From positions 1 through 6,100 of the forward strand of contig JAFTMF010000114.1 of assembly GCA_017452565.1 (NCBI GenBank): a stretch of DNA of 6,100 nucleotides, in the 5' to 3' direction. A program made the translations under genes and the position numbers. Positions 1 to 5,513 of this stretch are shown one piece after another (the stretch's first letter is position 1; the number at the start of each line of letters is the position of its first letter). Under the pieces are notes generated by a model that saw only the letters and a list, made by a program, of their open reading frames with translations, did not search any database and was not told the origin of the DNA. This stretch comes from Clostridia bacterium (lineage in GTDB: Bacteria > Bacillota > Clostridia > Oscillospirales > CAG-272).

Positions 1-1236
1 GCCGTATACGATATTGTTCTTGTCAGCCACAAACAGGGCAACGTCGCCCTTCTTGCAGCCGATTTTCTCCAGCAGTGCGGACAGCTCTTCGGGAGCAAAG
101 AACTTACCGAAGGAGCAGGTGGGAGCCTCGTCGACCCAGCGAACGTAGGCAAGTCCCTTTGCGCCAATGCCCTTGGCGTGCTCGGTGAGCTTGTCGATGT
201 CCTTACGGGAGATTTTTGCAGCGCCGCCCTCTACTACGATGGCACGAACAGAGCCGCCGTTTGCGATCGCACCGGTGAATACGCCGAATCCGCAGTTCTT
301 CACCAGCTCGGAAACGTCCTGCAGCTCCATTCCGAAACGGGTGTCGGGCTTATCGGAGCCGTAGCGATCCATGGCATCCTGATAGGTCATACGGGGGATG
401 GGGAGAGAGAGCTCTACGCCCAGCACGTCCTTGAAGAGACGAGCCATCAGACCCTCGTTCATAGCCATAATGTCTTCCTGAGTAGCGAAGGACATTTCCA
501 AGTCGATCTGGGTAAACTCAGGCTGACGGTCGGCACGCAGGTCCTCGTCTCTGAAGCAACGGGCGATCTGAATGTAGCGGTCGTAACCGGAGAGCATCAG
601 CAGCTGCTTGTAGATCTGAGGAGACTGAGGCAGGGCGTACATACAGCCCTTGTGAATACGGGAGGGAACGAGATAGTCACGTGCGCCCTCGGGAGTGGGC
701 TTCATCATCATAGGAGTTTCGATTTCGATAAAGCCGTTTTCATAGAAATACTGGCGCGCGATGCGAGCGATCTCGTGGCTCACCCAGATGTTCTTATGCA
801 GGGTGGGACGGCGCAGTTCGAGGTAACGGAAGCGCAGTGCAACTTCGTCGCCTACCTTTGCGTTGTCGGAGATTTCAAAGGGAGGGGTCTGTGCCTGAGA
901 CAGCACCTTCATAGAGGTAACGAAGATTTCCACCTCACCGGTAGCCATCTTCTTGTTGATCGCACCCTCACCACGGGAGCGAACGGTGCCCTTTGCGGAG
1001 AGCACGTACTCGGAGCGCAGAGCAAATGCCTTGTCGAAGAGCTCCTTGTCGGAGTCGGGATCGAATGCCAGCTGTACGATGCCGGTGCGGTCACGCAGGT
1101 CGATGAAAATGAGGGAGCCAAGGTCACGGCGACGCTGTACCCAGCCGCATACGGTAACCTCCTCGCCGATATTGGCGGCAGTCAGAGTGCCGCAGTAACA
1201 GGAACGCTTGTCCTCTGTAGAGAAAAATTCAGCCAT
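1..1236 (-). CDS. aspS: Aspartyl-tRNA synthetase, 3' end cut off by window edge
   Basis: Class II aminoacyl-tRNA synthetase that attaches aspartate to tRNA-Asp in the cytoplasm. The window holds 412 codons from the ATG at 1236-1234; bacterial AspRS is usually about 590 residues, so roughly the last third, including motif 3, lies beyond the left edge. Visible parts in order: an N-terminal OB-fold anticodon-binding domain (about residues 1-110, with CGWVQRRRDLGSLIFIDLRD), motif 1 (FYENGFIEIETP), the flipping loop GARDYLVPSR at 184-193, motif 2 FRDEDLRADRQPEF at 228-241, and the bacterial GAD insertion domain toward the cut end. The start is supported by AGAAAGGA at about 1244-1251. It lies downstream of hisS on the same strand, the usual Firmicutes pairing, and no convincing promoter was seen in the gap, so read-through from hisS is likely. 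Whether it is AspRS or the non-discriminating Asp/Asn form was not decided. Confidence 0.97.
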   Translation of the reverse strand, partial: MAEFFSTEDKRSCYCGTLTAANIGEEVTVCGWVQRRRDLGSLIFIDLRDRTGIVQLAFDPDSDKELFDKAFALRSEYVLSAKGTVRSRGEGAINKKMATGEVEIFVTSMKVLSQAQTPPFEISDNAKVGDEVALRFRYLELRRPTLHKNIWVSHEIARIARQYFYENGFIEIETPMMMKPTPEGARDYLVPSRIHKGCMYALPQSPQIYKQLLMLSGYDRYIQIARCFRDEDLRADRQPEFTQIDLEMSFATQEDIMAMNEGLMARLFKDVLGVELSLPIPRMTYQDAMDRYGSDKPDTRFGMELQDVSELVKNCGFGVFTGAIANGGSVRAIVVEGGAAKISRKDIDKLTEHAKGIGAKGLAYVRWVDEAPTCSFGKFFAPEELSALLEKIGCKKGDVALFVADKNNIVYG

Positions 1237-1252
1237 AGTTATATCCTTTCTG

Positions 1253-1282
1253 CCAAGAATACTTTTGAAAAAGTTTTCTTGG
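1253..1282. repeat. Near-perfect hairpin abutting the aspS ribosome binding site
   Basis: The segment can fold into a stem of 14 positions with 13 Watson-Crick pairs (one T-T mismatch, 1260/1275) and a two-base apex. The arms are CCAAGAAtACTTTT and AAAAGTtTTCTTGG. In the hisS-aspS transcript it ends only two or three bases before the AAAGGA of aspS. It is followed on the plus strand by AACTTTCAAAACTTTCG, a further variation of the same ACTTT/AAAGT words, which suggests a mobile or repeated intergenic element rather than a dedicated regulator. There is no T-tract in the transcript sense, so it is not a standard terminator. Confidence 0.6.
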
Positions 1283-1303
1283 AACTTTCAAAACTTTCGT
1301 AGA

Positions 1304-1325
1304 GTCGGGCAAGTCCTTGCCCGAC
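1304..1325. repeat. Perfect 10-bp inverted repeat in the hisS-aspS gap
   Basis: GTCGGGCAAG and CTTGCCCGAC are exact reverse complements separated by TC, giving a GC-rich stem (in RNA a four-base loop after opening the last pair). On the minus strand the stem is followed by CTCTACGAAAG, without a U-tract, so it is not a typical intrinsic terminator. It could slow exonucleases or act as part of the compound repeat that fills this gap. Confidence 0.6.
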
Positions 1326-1343
1326 GGGGATGCAACCTGTTTG

Positions 1344-1408
1344 CCTCTCCCTTTGGGAGAGGTGTCACGCAGTAAGCCGCAAAGCGGCGTCTGCAGGGAC
1401 GGAGAGGG
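1344..1408. repeat. Nested-hairpin intergenic repeat of the CCTCTCC/GGAGAGG type
   Basis: Three structured parts are visible: CCTCTCCC-TTT-GGGAGAGG (1344-1362, 8-bp stem); a second hairpin with GCCGC-AAA-GCGGC (1376-1388) enclosed by GCAG/CTGC (1369-1372 with 1391-1394) and GTC/GAC (1364-1366 with 1398-1400); and a trailing GGAGAGGG (1401-1408) that can also pair with the first CCTCTCCC. From memory, repeats with this CTCTCC plan are scattered through intergenic spaces of Oscillospiraceae and related Clostridia; copy number here cannot be seen. The right edge touches the hisS stop codon (1409-1411). It is read through in the hisS-aspS direction. A MITE or REP-like origin is an inference. Confidence 0.65.
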
Positions 1409-2647
1409 TTACTTCACAAAATACTCAACAATCTTGTCAAGCTCGATCTCTTCCTGCGAACTCTCTTTCATATTCTTGAGGTTCGCCTTGCCCGACTCGA
1501 TCTCGCTGTCGCCTACCATCAGGGTGTAGTGCGCGCCGATCTTGTTGGCGTACTTCATCTGCGCCTTCAGGCTTCTGCCAACGATATCGCAGTCAGCCGC
1601 AACGCCTGCAGCGCGGAGCTTTTCTGCCACTTCCATAGCGTAAATCTGCGCCTTTGCGCCCAGCGGAGCGATGTAGAGCACGGGTGCGTCGTCGATTTCG
1701 GGGATCACCGCCGCAGGGAGCAGACGGGTGATGCCCATACCGAATCCGCAGGCGGGAAGAGGGCTGCCGCCAATCTCTTCCATCAGACCGTCGTAGCGAC
1801 CGCCGCCGCAGATGGTGGACTGTGCGCCGATAGAGCCGCAGATGAACTCAAATACGGTGCGAGTGTAGTAGTCGAGGCCACGGACGATGGAGGTGTCGAT
1901 CTCATAGCCGATGCCCATAGCGGAGAGGGATGCTTCCAGCACGTCCATATGTGCACGGCAATCGTCGCAGAGGTGATCTACCGACTTGGGTGCATCCTTG
2001 GCGATTGCTTTACAAACGGGGGACTTGCAATCGAGGATTCGCATGGGGTTCTGCTCCAGACGGCTCTTGCAGGTGTCGCACAGCTCGTCCTTACGGGAAG
2101 CAAAATATTCCTTCAGCTTGCCGTGGTAAGCGGGACGGCAGTCGGGACAGCCGATGGAGTTGATGTGGAGGGTAGTCTCGGGGATCTGCAGTTCGCCGAT
2201 GATCTCATTTGCCAGCGCAATGATGGTGGCATCTGCCAGCGCAGACTTGGAGCCGAAGAGCTCTACGCCGAACTGGGAGAACTCACGGAAGCGGCCTGCC
2301 TGAGGACGCTCGTGGCGGAAGCAGTTGATGATATAGTAATACTTGAGGGGCATTGCATCGCCGTACTTGCCGTTTTCGATGATGGCACGGGCAACGCCTG
2401 CGGTGCCCTCGGGGCGCAGGGTGATGGAGGGACCGTCTCGGTCCACGAAGGTGTACATTTCCTTCTGTACCACGTCGGTGGTGGAGCCCACGCCGCGGGC
2501 GAAGAGCTCGGTAGCCTCAATGGTGGGGGTGCGGATTTCGCCGAAGCCGAACTTTTTGGCACAGCGGCGGGCAACGTCTTCCACGTAGCGGAGCTTTTTG
2601 GTCTCCTCGGGGAAAAAGTCTATAGTACCTGTAGGTTTGCGGATCAT
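1409..2647 (-). CDS. hisS: Histidyl-tRNA synthetase
   Basis: Class II synthetase that charges tRNA-His in the cytoplasm. It is complete at 412 residues, normal for bacterial HisRS (about 410-430). Visible motifs: N-terminal KPTGTIDFFPEE; motif 1 region around residues 32-50; motif 2 with the catalytic FRHE at 110-113 and GRFREFSQFG at 118-127; histidine-specific motifs RGLDYYTRTVFEF (HisA, 256-268) and GGGRYDGL (HisB, 281-288); motif 3 GFGMGITRL at 301-309; and a C-terminal anticodon-binding domain from about 323. Residues 167-230 form a Cys-rich insertion with CxxC at 167/170, 190/193 and 227/230 plus C207 and C212, able to bind metal. Motif 3 has Thr307 where the family usually has Glu before Arg. 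The ATG at 2647-2645 has AAAGGA (2655-2660) at 7 bases. Its own promoter lies at 2687-2715, and aspS follows. Confidence 0.98.
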   Translation of the reverse strand: MIRKPTGTIDFFPEETKKLRYVEDVARRCAKKFGFGEIRTPTIEATELFARGVGSTTDVVQKEMYTFVDRDGPSITLRPEGTAGVARAIIENGKYGDAMPLKYYYIINCFRHERPQAGRFREFSQFGVELFGSKSALADATIIALANEIIGELQIPETTLHINSIGCPDCRPAYHGKLKEYFASRKDELCDTCKSRLEQNPMRILDCKSPVCKAIAKDAPKSVDHLCDDCRAHMDVLEASLSAMGIGYEIDTSIVRGLDYYTRTVFEFICGSIGAQSTICGGGRYDGLMEEIGGSPLPACGFGMGITRLLPAAVIPEIDDAPVLYIAPLGAKAQIYAMEVAEKLRAAGVAADCDIVGRSLKAQMKYANKIGAHYTLMVGDSEIESGKANLKNMKESSQEEIELDKIVEYFVK

Positions 2648-2686
2648 ATCGTCATCCTTTCGGGTGTTCTTTCGAAATTACCCTAT

Positions 2687-2715
2687 ATTATAGCACGGTT
2701 TACCGCATTTTGCAA
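2687..2715 (-). promoter_or_regulatory. Sigma-A promoter with extended -10 for hisS-aspS
   Basis: On the minus strand TTGCAA (2710-2715) is followed after exactly 17 bases by TATAAT (2687-2692), with TG one base upstream of the -10 (TGCTATAAT), so the -10 is perfect and extended. The start site would fall near 2680, giving a leader of only about 33 bases before the hisS ATG. The spacer contains CGGT-TT-ACCG (2696-2705). Upstream, three GCAAAA tracts occur 10-12 bases apart (2708-2735) and may bend DNA or act like an UP element. Confidence 0.85.
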
Positions 2716-2744
2716 TAGATTTTGCGAATTTTTGCGGTGGATGC

Positions 2745-2774
2745 AAGAAAAATCTCCCCCAATGATGGGGGAGA
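2745..2774 (-). terminator. Intrinsic terminator closing the envelope-protein operon
   Basis: On the minus strand, five bases after the stop of the 246-aa lipoprotein gene, TCTCCCCC (loop ATCATT) GGGGGAGA forms an 8-bp stem, or 9 bp if the inner T-A pair closes. It is followed at once by TTTTTCTT. Stem, small loop and U-tract have the right order and spacing for Rho-independent termination, and it separates the five-gene operon from the hisS promoter only about 30 bases further on. Confidence 0.9.
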
Positions 2775-2779
2775 GAAAG

Positions 2780-3520
2780 TCAATTGGCAGTAGGCAGGGG
2801 AATCGTTCTTTCCGTGGCATTGAGAATCCGATACTGCCCGGGAGCATCCTTTGCGCCCCAAGAATAGAACTGCAGTGCTTTCACTTGCGTGTTATCTTCG
2901 GTGCGCATAAATTCGACCTCCAAAATACCGTCGGTCAGAAGCAGAGCGGCGACGATCTGCTGTGGATCGTTCACTGTATAACAGTCCAGCGAAGGTTCAA
3001 TAACGGCAATTTTTTCATATCCGTCTCCGGGCTGAACGGACGAAAAATCAGCAGAACTGAGAGCGTGAGTGACGAAATATCTCTCTAAAGAGTCTCCCCA
3101 TAGGGGTGCTTGGTCGGGGACGGACGCTTCCTTCTGCTCAAATACAATATACGCGAAGACGATCTCGCCGGAGTCCTTCTGTAATTTGTAAACCACCGAA
3201 ACGCGGGTGGAATCGATCACATCCATTCGCTCAATGGGGAATCTTTGATGATAGCTTTCTAAAAAGGGAGGAGTGCTATCGGATTGGCTTTCCACTTGGT
3301 GCAGATAGGTGGTGACGGTTTCAAAATCGTAGGCGGTCAGTTGGTCGAGGGGCTTATTATCTGCAGGTTTCACTCCATCGGGCAGGGTTACTTCGATAGG
3401 GGGACTCACGGTAGTCGTTGCGGCGGTGGTGGTAGTATCCGATTCCTTTGCTTCACCGCACGCCGACAAAAGCAGGCAGGGGATCAGGAGCAGAGCAAGG
3501 AGAGGGAGGGATTTTTTCAT
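2780..3520 (-). CDS. Putative lipoprotein with Thr-rich linker, 246 aa
   Basis: Last gene of the five-gene run; function not recognised. The N-terminus MKKSLPLLALLLIPCLLLSAC is a type II signal peptide with lipobox LSAC, so Cys21 should be lipidated and the protein tethered to the outer face of the membrane. A Thr-rich stretch follows (residues about 28-40, TTTTAATTT), a likely flexible wall-spanning linker. The mature part (about 45-246) is soluble with alternating beta-like segments, such as VSVVYKL, IVFAYIVFE and ILEVEFM, and no catalytic motif I can name; it may be a binding or structural domain. One more Cys occurs at 180. The start is fixed by AAAGGAG (3527-3533) six bases from the ATG. 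It begins 22 bases after the stop of the 144-aa membrane protein and ends just before the terminator. Its signal-peptide DNA is nearly the same as that of the 210-aa lipoprotein gene. Confidence 0.88.
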   Translation of the reverse strand: MKKSLPLLALLLIPCLLLSACGEAKESDTTTTAATTTVSPPIEVTLPDGVKPADNKPLDQLTAYDFETVTTYLHQVESQSDSTPPFLESYHQRFPIERMDVIDSTRVSVVYKLQKDSGEIVFAYIVFEQKEASVPDQAPLWGDSLERYFVTHALSSADFSSVQPGDGYEKIAVIEPSLDCYTVNDPQQIVAALLLTDGILEVEFMRTEDNTQVKALQFYSWGAKDAPGQYRILNATERTIPLPTAN

Positions 3521-3542
3521 AGGGTTCTCCTTTCGGCGAGTA

Positions 3543-3977
3543 TTACGATTGTTCGACCATATCAGGTTGCTTATTTCGATTTTGCAGATACCATATGAGC
3601 CATTTGATGCCCATTACGGCAACTTGGAGCAAAAGAATGCTTCCAATGATCCATATTGTAGCAGAACCGTATTTGAAATATGTCACTATACTATATACAA
3701 CCAACTGTACGGGGATGGAGCACAACCATAATTTCTCAGACTTCGCCAATACAATGGATGGGATCACAATTGCCAACACGGGAAGCAAAAGGATTCCTAA
3801 CCCCATTGTTTCTTCAAAGAATCCGGTCGGCATTGAAATAGGTAATTCTTCTATCAATAAGAGAGTCAGCATTACGCTCAGTGTGCCGATCTGCAGAAAG
3901 AACAATAGGATCAATGAAATCCATAGGGTTAAAATTGTGATCTTGATAATTTCTTTGGTCTGAATCGATTTTTTCAT
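3543..3977 (-). CDS. Small multi-pass membrane protein, 144 aa
   Basis: Fourth gene of the operon; no family recognised. Hydrophobic segments at about residues 10-31, 33-45 (short), 57-77, 81-100 and 104-128 predict four or five membrane passes, ending in a hydrophilic tail (NRNKQPDMVEQS). Between the second and third segments lies the acidic loop with EELPISMPTGFFEETMG. No transport, protease or nucleotide-binding motif is seen. I chose the ATG at 3977-3975 rather than the one at 4043, because AAAGGAG (3985-3991) sits seven bases ahead of it, and because the longer version would add 22 hydrophilic residues and overlap the preceding gene by 31 bases. The initiation region closely matches those of both lipoprotein genes (AGAAAGGAGAAC then ATGAAAAAATC). 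The gene is visibly richer in A+T than the synthetase genes (24 G+C in the 60 bases 3601-3660). It could be an immunity-like, anchoring or assembly partner; that is only a guess. Confidence 0.85.
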   Translation of the reverse strand: MKKSIQTKEIIKITILTLWISLILLFFLQIGTLSVMLTLLLIEELPISMPTGFFEETMGLGILLLPVLAIVIPSIVLAKSEKLWLCSIPVQLVVYSIVTYFKYGSATIWIIGSILLLQVAVMGIKWLIWYLQNRNKQPDMVEQS

Positions 3978-3984
3978 AATGGTT

Positions 3985-3991
3985 CTCCTTT
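3985..3991 (-). promoter_or_regulatory. Ribosome binding site that fixes the start of the 144-aa membrane protein
   Basis: AAAGGAG on the minus strand, seven bases before the ATG at 3977. The rival upstream ATG at 4043 lies inside the 92-aa gene and has no comparable site, so this sequence decides the start. Confidence 0.85.
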
Positions 3992-4012
3992 CTGTCATCA
4001 GTTGAACATCAT

Positions 4013-4291
4013 TTATTCCATATTCTCCAGTTCCATTTGCCACAATTCGCTATAGCTTTTGAAATTGTCGGGAAATAGGTAAATGGAGGTCTTGTTATAC
4101 TTCTCGAATCTGATTATAGTACCGTTTTCGTCGTAGGTAGGAACAAAACAGTTCCAAACCACGATTCGATAGGTAAGGGCAACGTATTCCTTGGTGCCTC
4201 CGTCGTCATACGGACCTCTGGGAATGGGTACGAATAACACCAACGCAGCTATTATTACGATTAATAGGATTGACCGCGTTTTCTTTTTCAT
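4013..4291 (-). CDS. Small single-pass membrane protein with PIPRGPYDDGGT motif, 92 aa
   Basis: Third gene of the operon. Residues 7-22 (SILLIVIIAALVLFVP) form an uncleaved signal anchor or membrane segment; there is no lipobox. The remaining 70 residues would face outward: IPRGPYDDGGTKEY at 23-36, then ALTYRIVVWN, then KTSIYLFPDNFKSYSELWQMELE at 67-89. From memory this order (IPxGxYDDGGTxEYxALTYxIVxW ... KTxxYxFPxNFKSxxELW) recurs in short hypothetical proteins of Clostridia and other gut anaerobes, so I treat it as a real conserved family of unknown function. It has one Cys (48) and no catalytic motif. AAAGGAG (4298-4304) precedes the ATG by six bases. It begins 25 bases after the stop of the 210-aa lipoprotein gene and ends 35 bases before the next gene, so co-translation from one message is likely. 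Confidence 0.87.
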   Translation of the reverse strand: MKKKTRSILLIVIIAALVLFVPIPRGPYDDGGTKEYVALTYRIVVWNCFVPTYDENGTIIRFEKYNKTSIYLFPDNFKSYSELWQMELENME

Positions 4292-4316
4292 AGCGTGCTC
4301 CTTTCAAGGTTCGAGT

Positions 4317-4949
4317 TCATTCCAAAAACGAATTGATCTGCATCTGCTCTTCCTCGGTCAATTCCAAGTGACGGTTATTGTCGGGATCGTTGAAGATTCC
4401 GACCTCGGAGGAGTAGCGGAGTTCGGTGTCCGAAAACACAAACACATAGTCGTAACCCGTTTTGGTGATATCCGGTTCCCAGTTGCCATTGTCCCAGATG
4501 GATACAACCGTGGCAATCTCATCTGCGCTCAGTTCAAACTCGGTGTTCGGATTTGTTTTTTTGGATTGAACGGTGAGGGTGAACAGATGCCAGTAGTCCT
4601 TCCACAGTGTTTCGGCGGTAAATTCATATCCTTGAATATCATTCGACCAAGAAATCCACGCGTGCAGATAGGTTCCGTCGGCAAGCTGCCATTCGGGAAT
4701 AAAGGCTCCGGAGCCAACGTCACGGTAATCCTCTCCCAGCAAGGCGGTTAAATCTTCAAACTTGCCTCCGTTTGCTATCAGCGCGTCCATTTTTTCGGAA
4801 GTAATCATAGGCAGCTGATCGGTCGTTTCGGGGAGAGTGGAATCGGTTGTAGTGGATATGGTTGTAGTCTCCTCCGGACTGTTGCCACACGCCGACAAAA
4901 GCAGGCAGGCGACAAGCAGTAGGGCAAGGAGGGAGAGGGATTTTTTCAT
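4317..4949 (-). CDS. Putative lipoprotein with Thr-rich linker and possible SmpA/BLIP-like segment, 210 aa
   Basis: Second gene of the operon. The signal peptide MKKSLSLLALLLVACLLLSAC carries lipobox LSAC, so Cys21 is the expected lipidated residue. Residues about 27-44 are a Thr-rich linker (ETTTISTTTDSTLPETT). Residues about 50-100, with KMDALIANGGKFEDLTALLGEDYRD (split here at 54-66 and 67-78), then GSGAFIPEWQLADGTYLHAWI, follow the pattern 'helix, G-x-[YF]-x-[DE]-[LV]-x-x-x-LG, then G-x-x-x-x-x-W' seen in small periplasmic or surface domains of the SmpA/BLIP-like type. This is a pattern judgement, not a profile hit. The C-terminal half (ELSADEIATVVSIWD ... YDYVFVFSDTELRYSS ... HLELTEEEQMQINSFLE) is not recognised. 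AAAGGAG (4957-4963) lies seven bases before the ATG. The gap to the preceding gene is 48 bases and to the next 25. Confidence 0.88.
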   Translation of the reverse strand: MKKSLSLLALLLVACLLLSACGNSPEETTTISTTTDSTLPETTDQLPMITSEKMDALIANGGKFEDLTALLGEDYRDVGSGAFIPEWQLADGTYLHAWISWSNDIQGYEFTAETLWKDYWHLFTLTVQSKKTNPNTEFELSADEIATVVSIWDNGNWEPDITKTGYDYVFVFSDTELRYSSEVGIFNDPDNNRHLELTEEEQMQINSFLE

Positions 4950-4997
4950 AATTGTTCTCCTTTCTAATCTTGATTCGGTTTGCAGATTGACTTATGG

Positions 4998-5474
4998 TTA
5001 TTCGGTAATTTGGTTCAAATACTTTTCCACTTGTTCTTTGAAAATCTTCTTTCCTTCCGCCTTGCTGTGGATATGGTCGCTGAATTCGAAGCGAATATAC
5101 ATCTGATCGTTTCGAATAAGCAGACTGTATGAGTTGCTGCTTTTCTTTTCCTCAGTAGGTTTCAGTCGGTGGAACATACTTCCCACTTCAAAATCCGTAT
5201 AAACGGCGTCAGGGGATATCAATTTTATCGCAACGTAGAAATCTATATTGGACGCGATCTCATATGAATCCCACCCATAAATCATTCCATCTTCGCTGAA
5301 GTAGTTGGAGTCCAGTTGCTCTATGATTTTGTCATAGGAAATATGCATCTTTTCCATTTGCTCCAGTTCACGGCCGGAATATAGGGGATCTGTGAATTGG
5401 GAAACAGCGATTGCAATCATCAGCCCGACCAAAACAACGCCAACAACGATTCGCAGGTATTTTTTGCTTTTCAT
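4998..5474 (-). CDS. Membrane-anchored protein of unknown function, 158 aa
   Basis: First gene of the operon. Residues 8-26 (RIVVGVVLVGLMIAIAVSQ) after a basic start (MKSKKYLR) predict one membrane segment with the C-terminal part outside; there is no lipobox. The outer part holds MEKMHISYDKIIEQLDS (about 40-56) and GMIYGWDSYE (63-72), an order loosely like that in the 210-aa lipoprotein, then beta-like stretches (FYVAIKLI, YSLLIRN, QMYIRFEF) and a Lys/Glu-rich helix at the end (KKIFKEQVEKYLNQITE). There are no Cys residues and no catalytic motif. The ATG at 5474-5472 has the strongest ribosome binding site of the set, AAGGAGG (5482-5488), at seven bases. The promoter at 5514-5542 lies directly upstream, so this gene heads the transcript. 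Confidence 0.87.
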   Translation of the reverse strand: MKSKKYLRIVVGVVLVGLMIAIAVSQFTDPLYSGRELEQMEKMHISYDKIIEQLDSNYFSEDGMIYGWDSYEIASNIDFYVAIKLISPDAVYTDFEVGSMFHRLKPTEEKKSSNSYSLLIRNDQMYIRFEFSDHIHSKAEGKKIFKEQVEKYLNQITE

Positions 5475-5513
5475 AGATGTTCCTCCTTGAGTGAATGGGT
5501 ATTGTCTTGGTTT

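Noticed and set aside
178..1302. Long plus-strand open frame of 374 codons
   Set aside because: It is antisense to aspS, whose minus-strand frame encodes clear AspRS motifs. The plus-strand product has no recognisable domain.
1237..1303. Separate promoter for aspS
   Set aside because: TTGAAA and TATTCT words occur but about 24 bases apart; no pair with 16-18 base spacing was found.
1304..1325. Hairpin as an intrinsic terminator for hisS
   Set aside because: No U-tract follows the stem on the minus strand, and aspS has no promoter of its own that I can find, so read-through is needed.
2696..2705. CGGT-TT-ACCG in the hisS promoter spacer as an operator
   Set aside because: Four-base arms are too short to separate from chance without comparison to relatives.
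1529..3088. Long plus-strand open frame of 519 codons
   Set aside because: It runs antisense across hisS, the hisS promoter, the terminator and part of a lipoprotein gene. A product spanning those signals is not credible; it results from codon bias on the other strand.
3978..4043. Longer start for the 144-aa membrane protein (22 extra residues)
   Set aside because: The inner ATG has a perfect ribosome binding site; the extension is hydrophilic and overlaps the preceding gene.
2780..5474. Toxin-antitoxin, bacteriocin-immunity, phage or defence system
   Set aside because: No toxin fold, nuclease, protease, ATPase, leader peptide with double-Gly site, integrase or transposase motif was seen in the five proteins. 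Membrane proteins in a row alone do not support such a claim.
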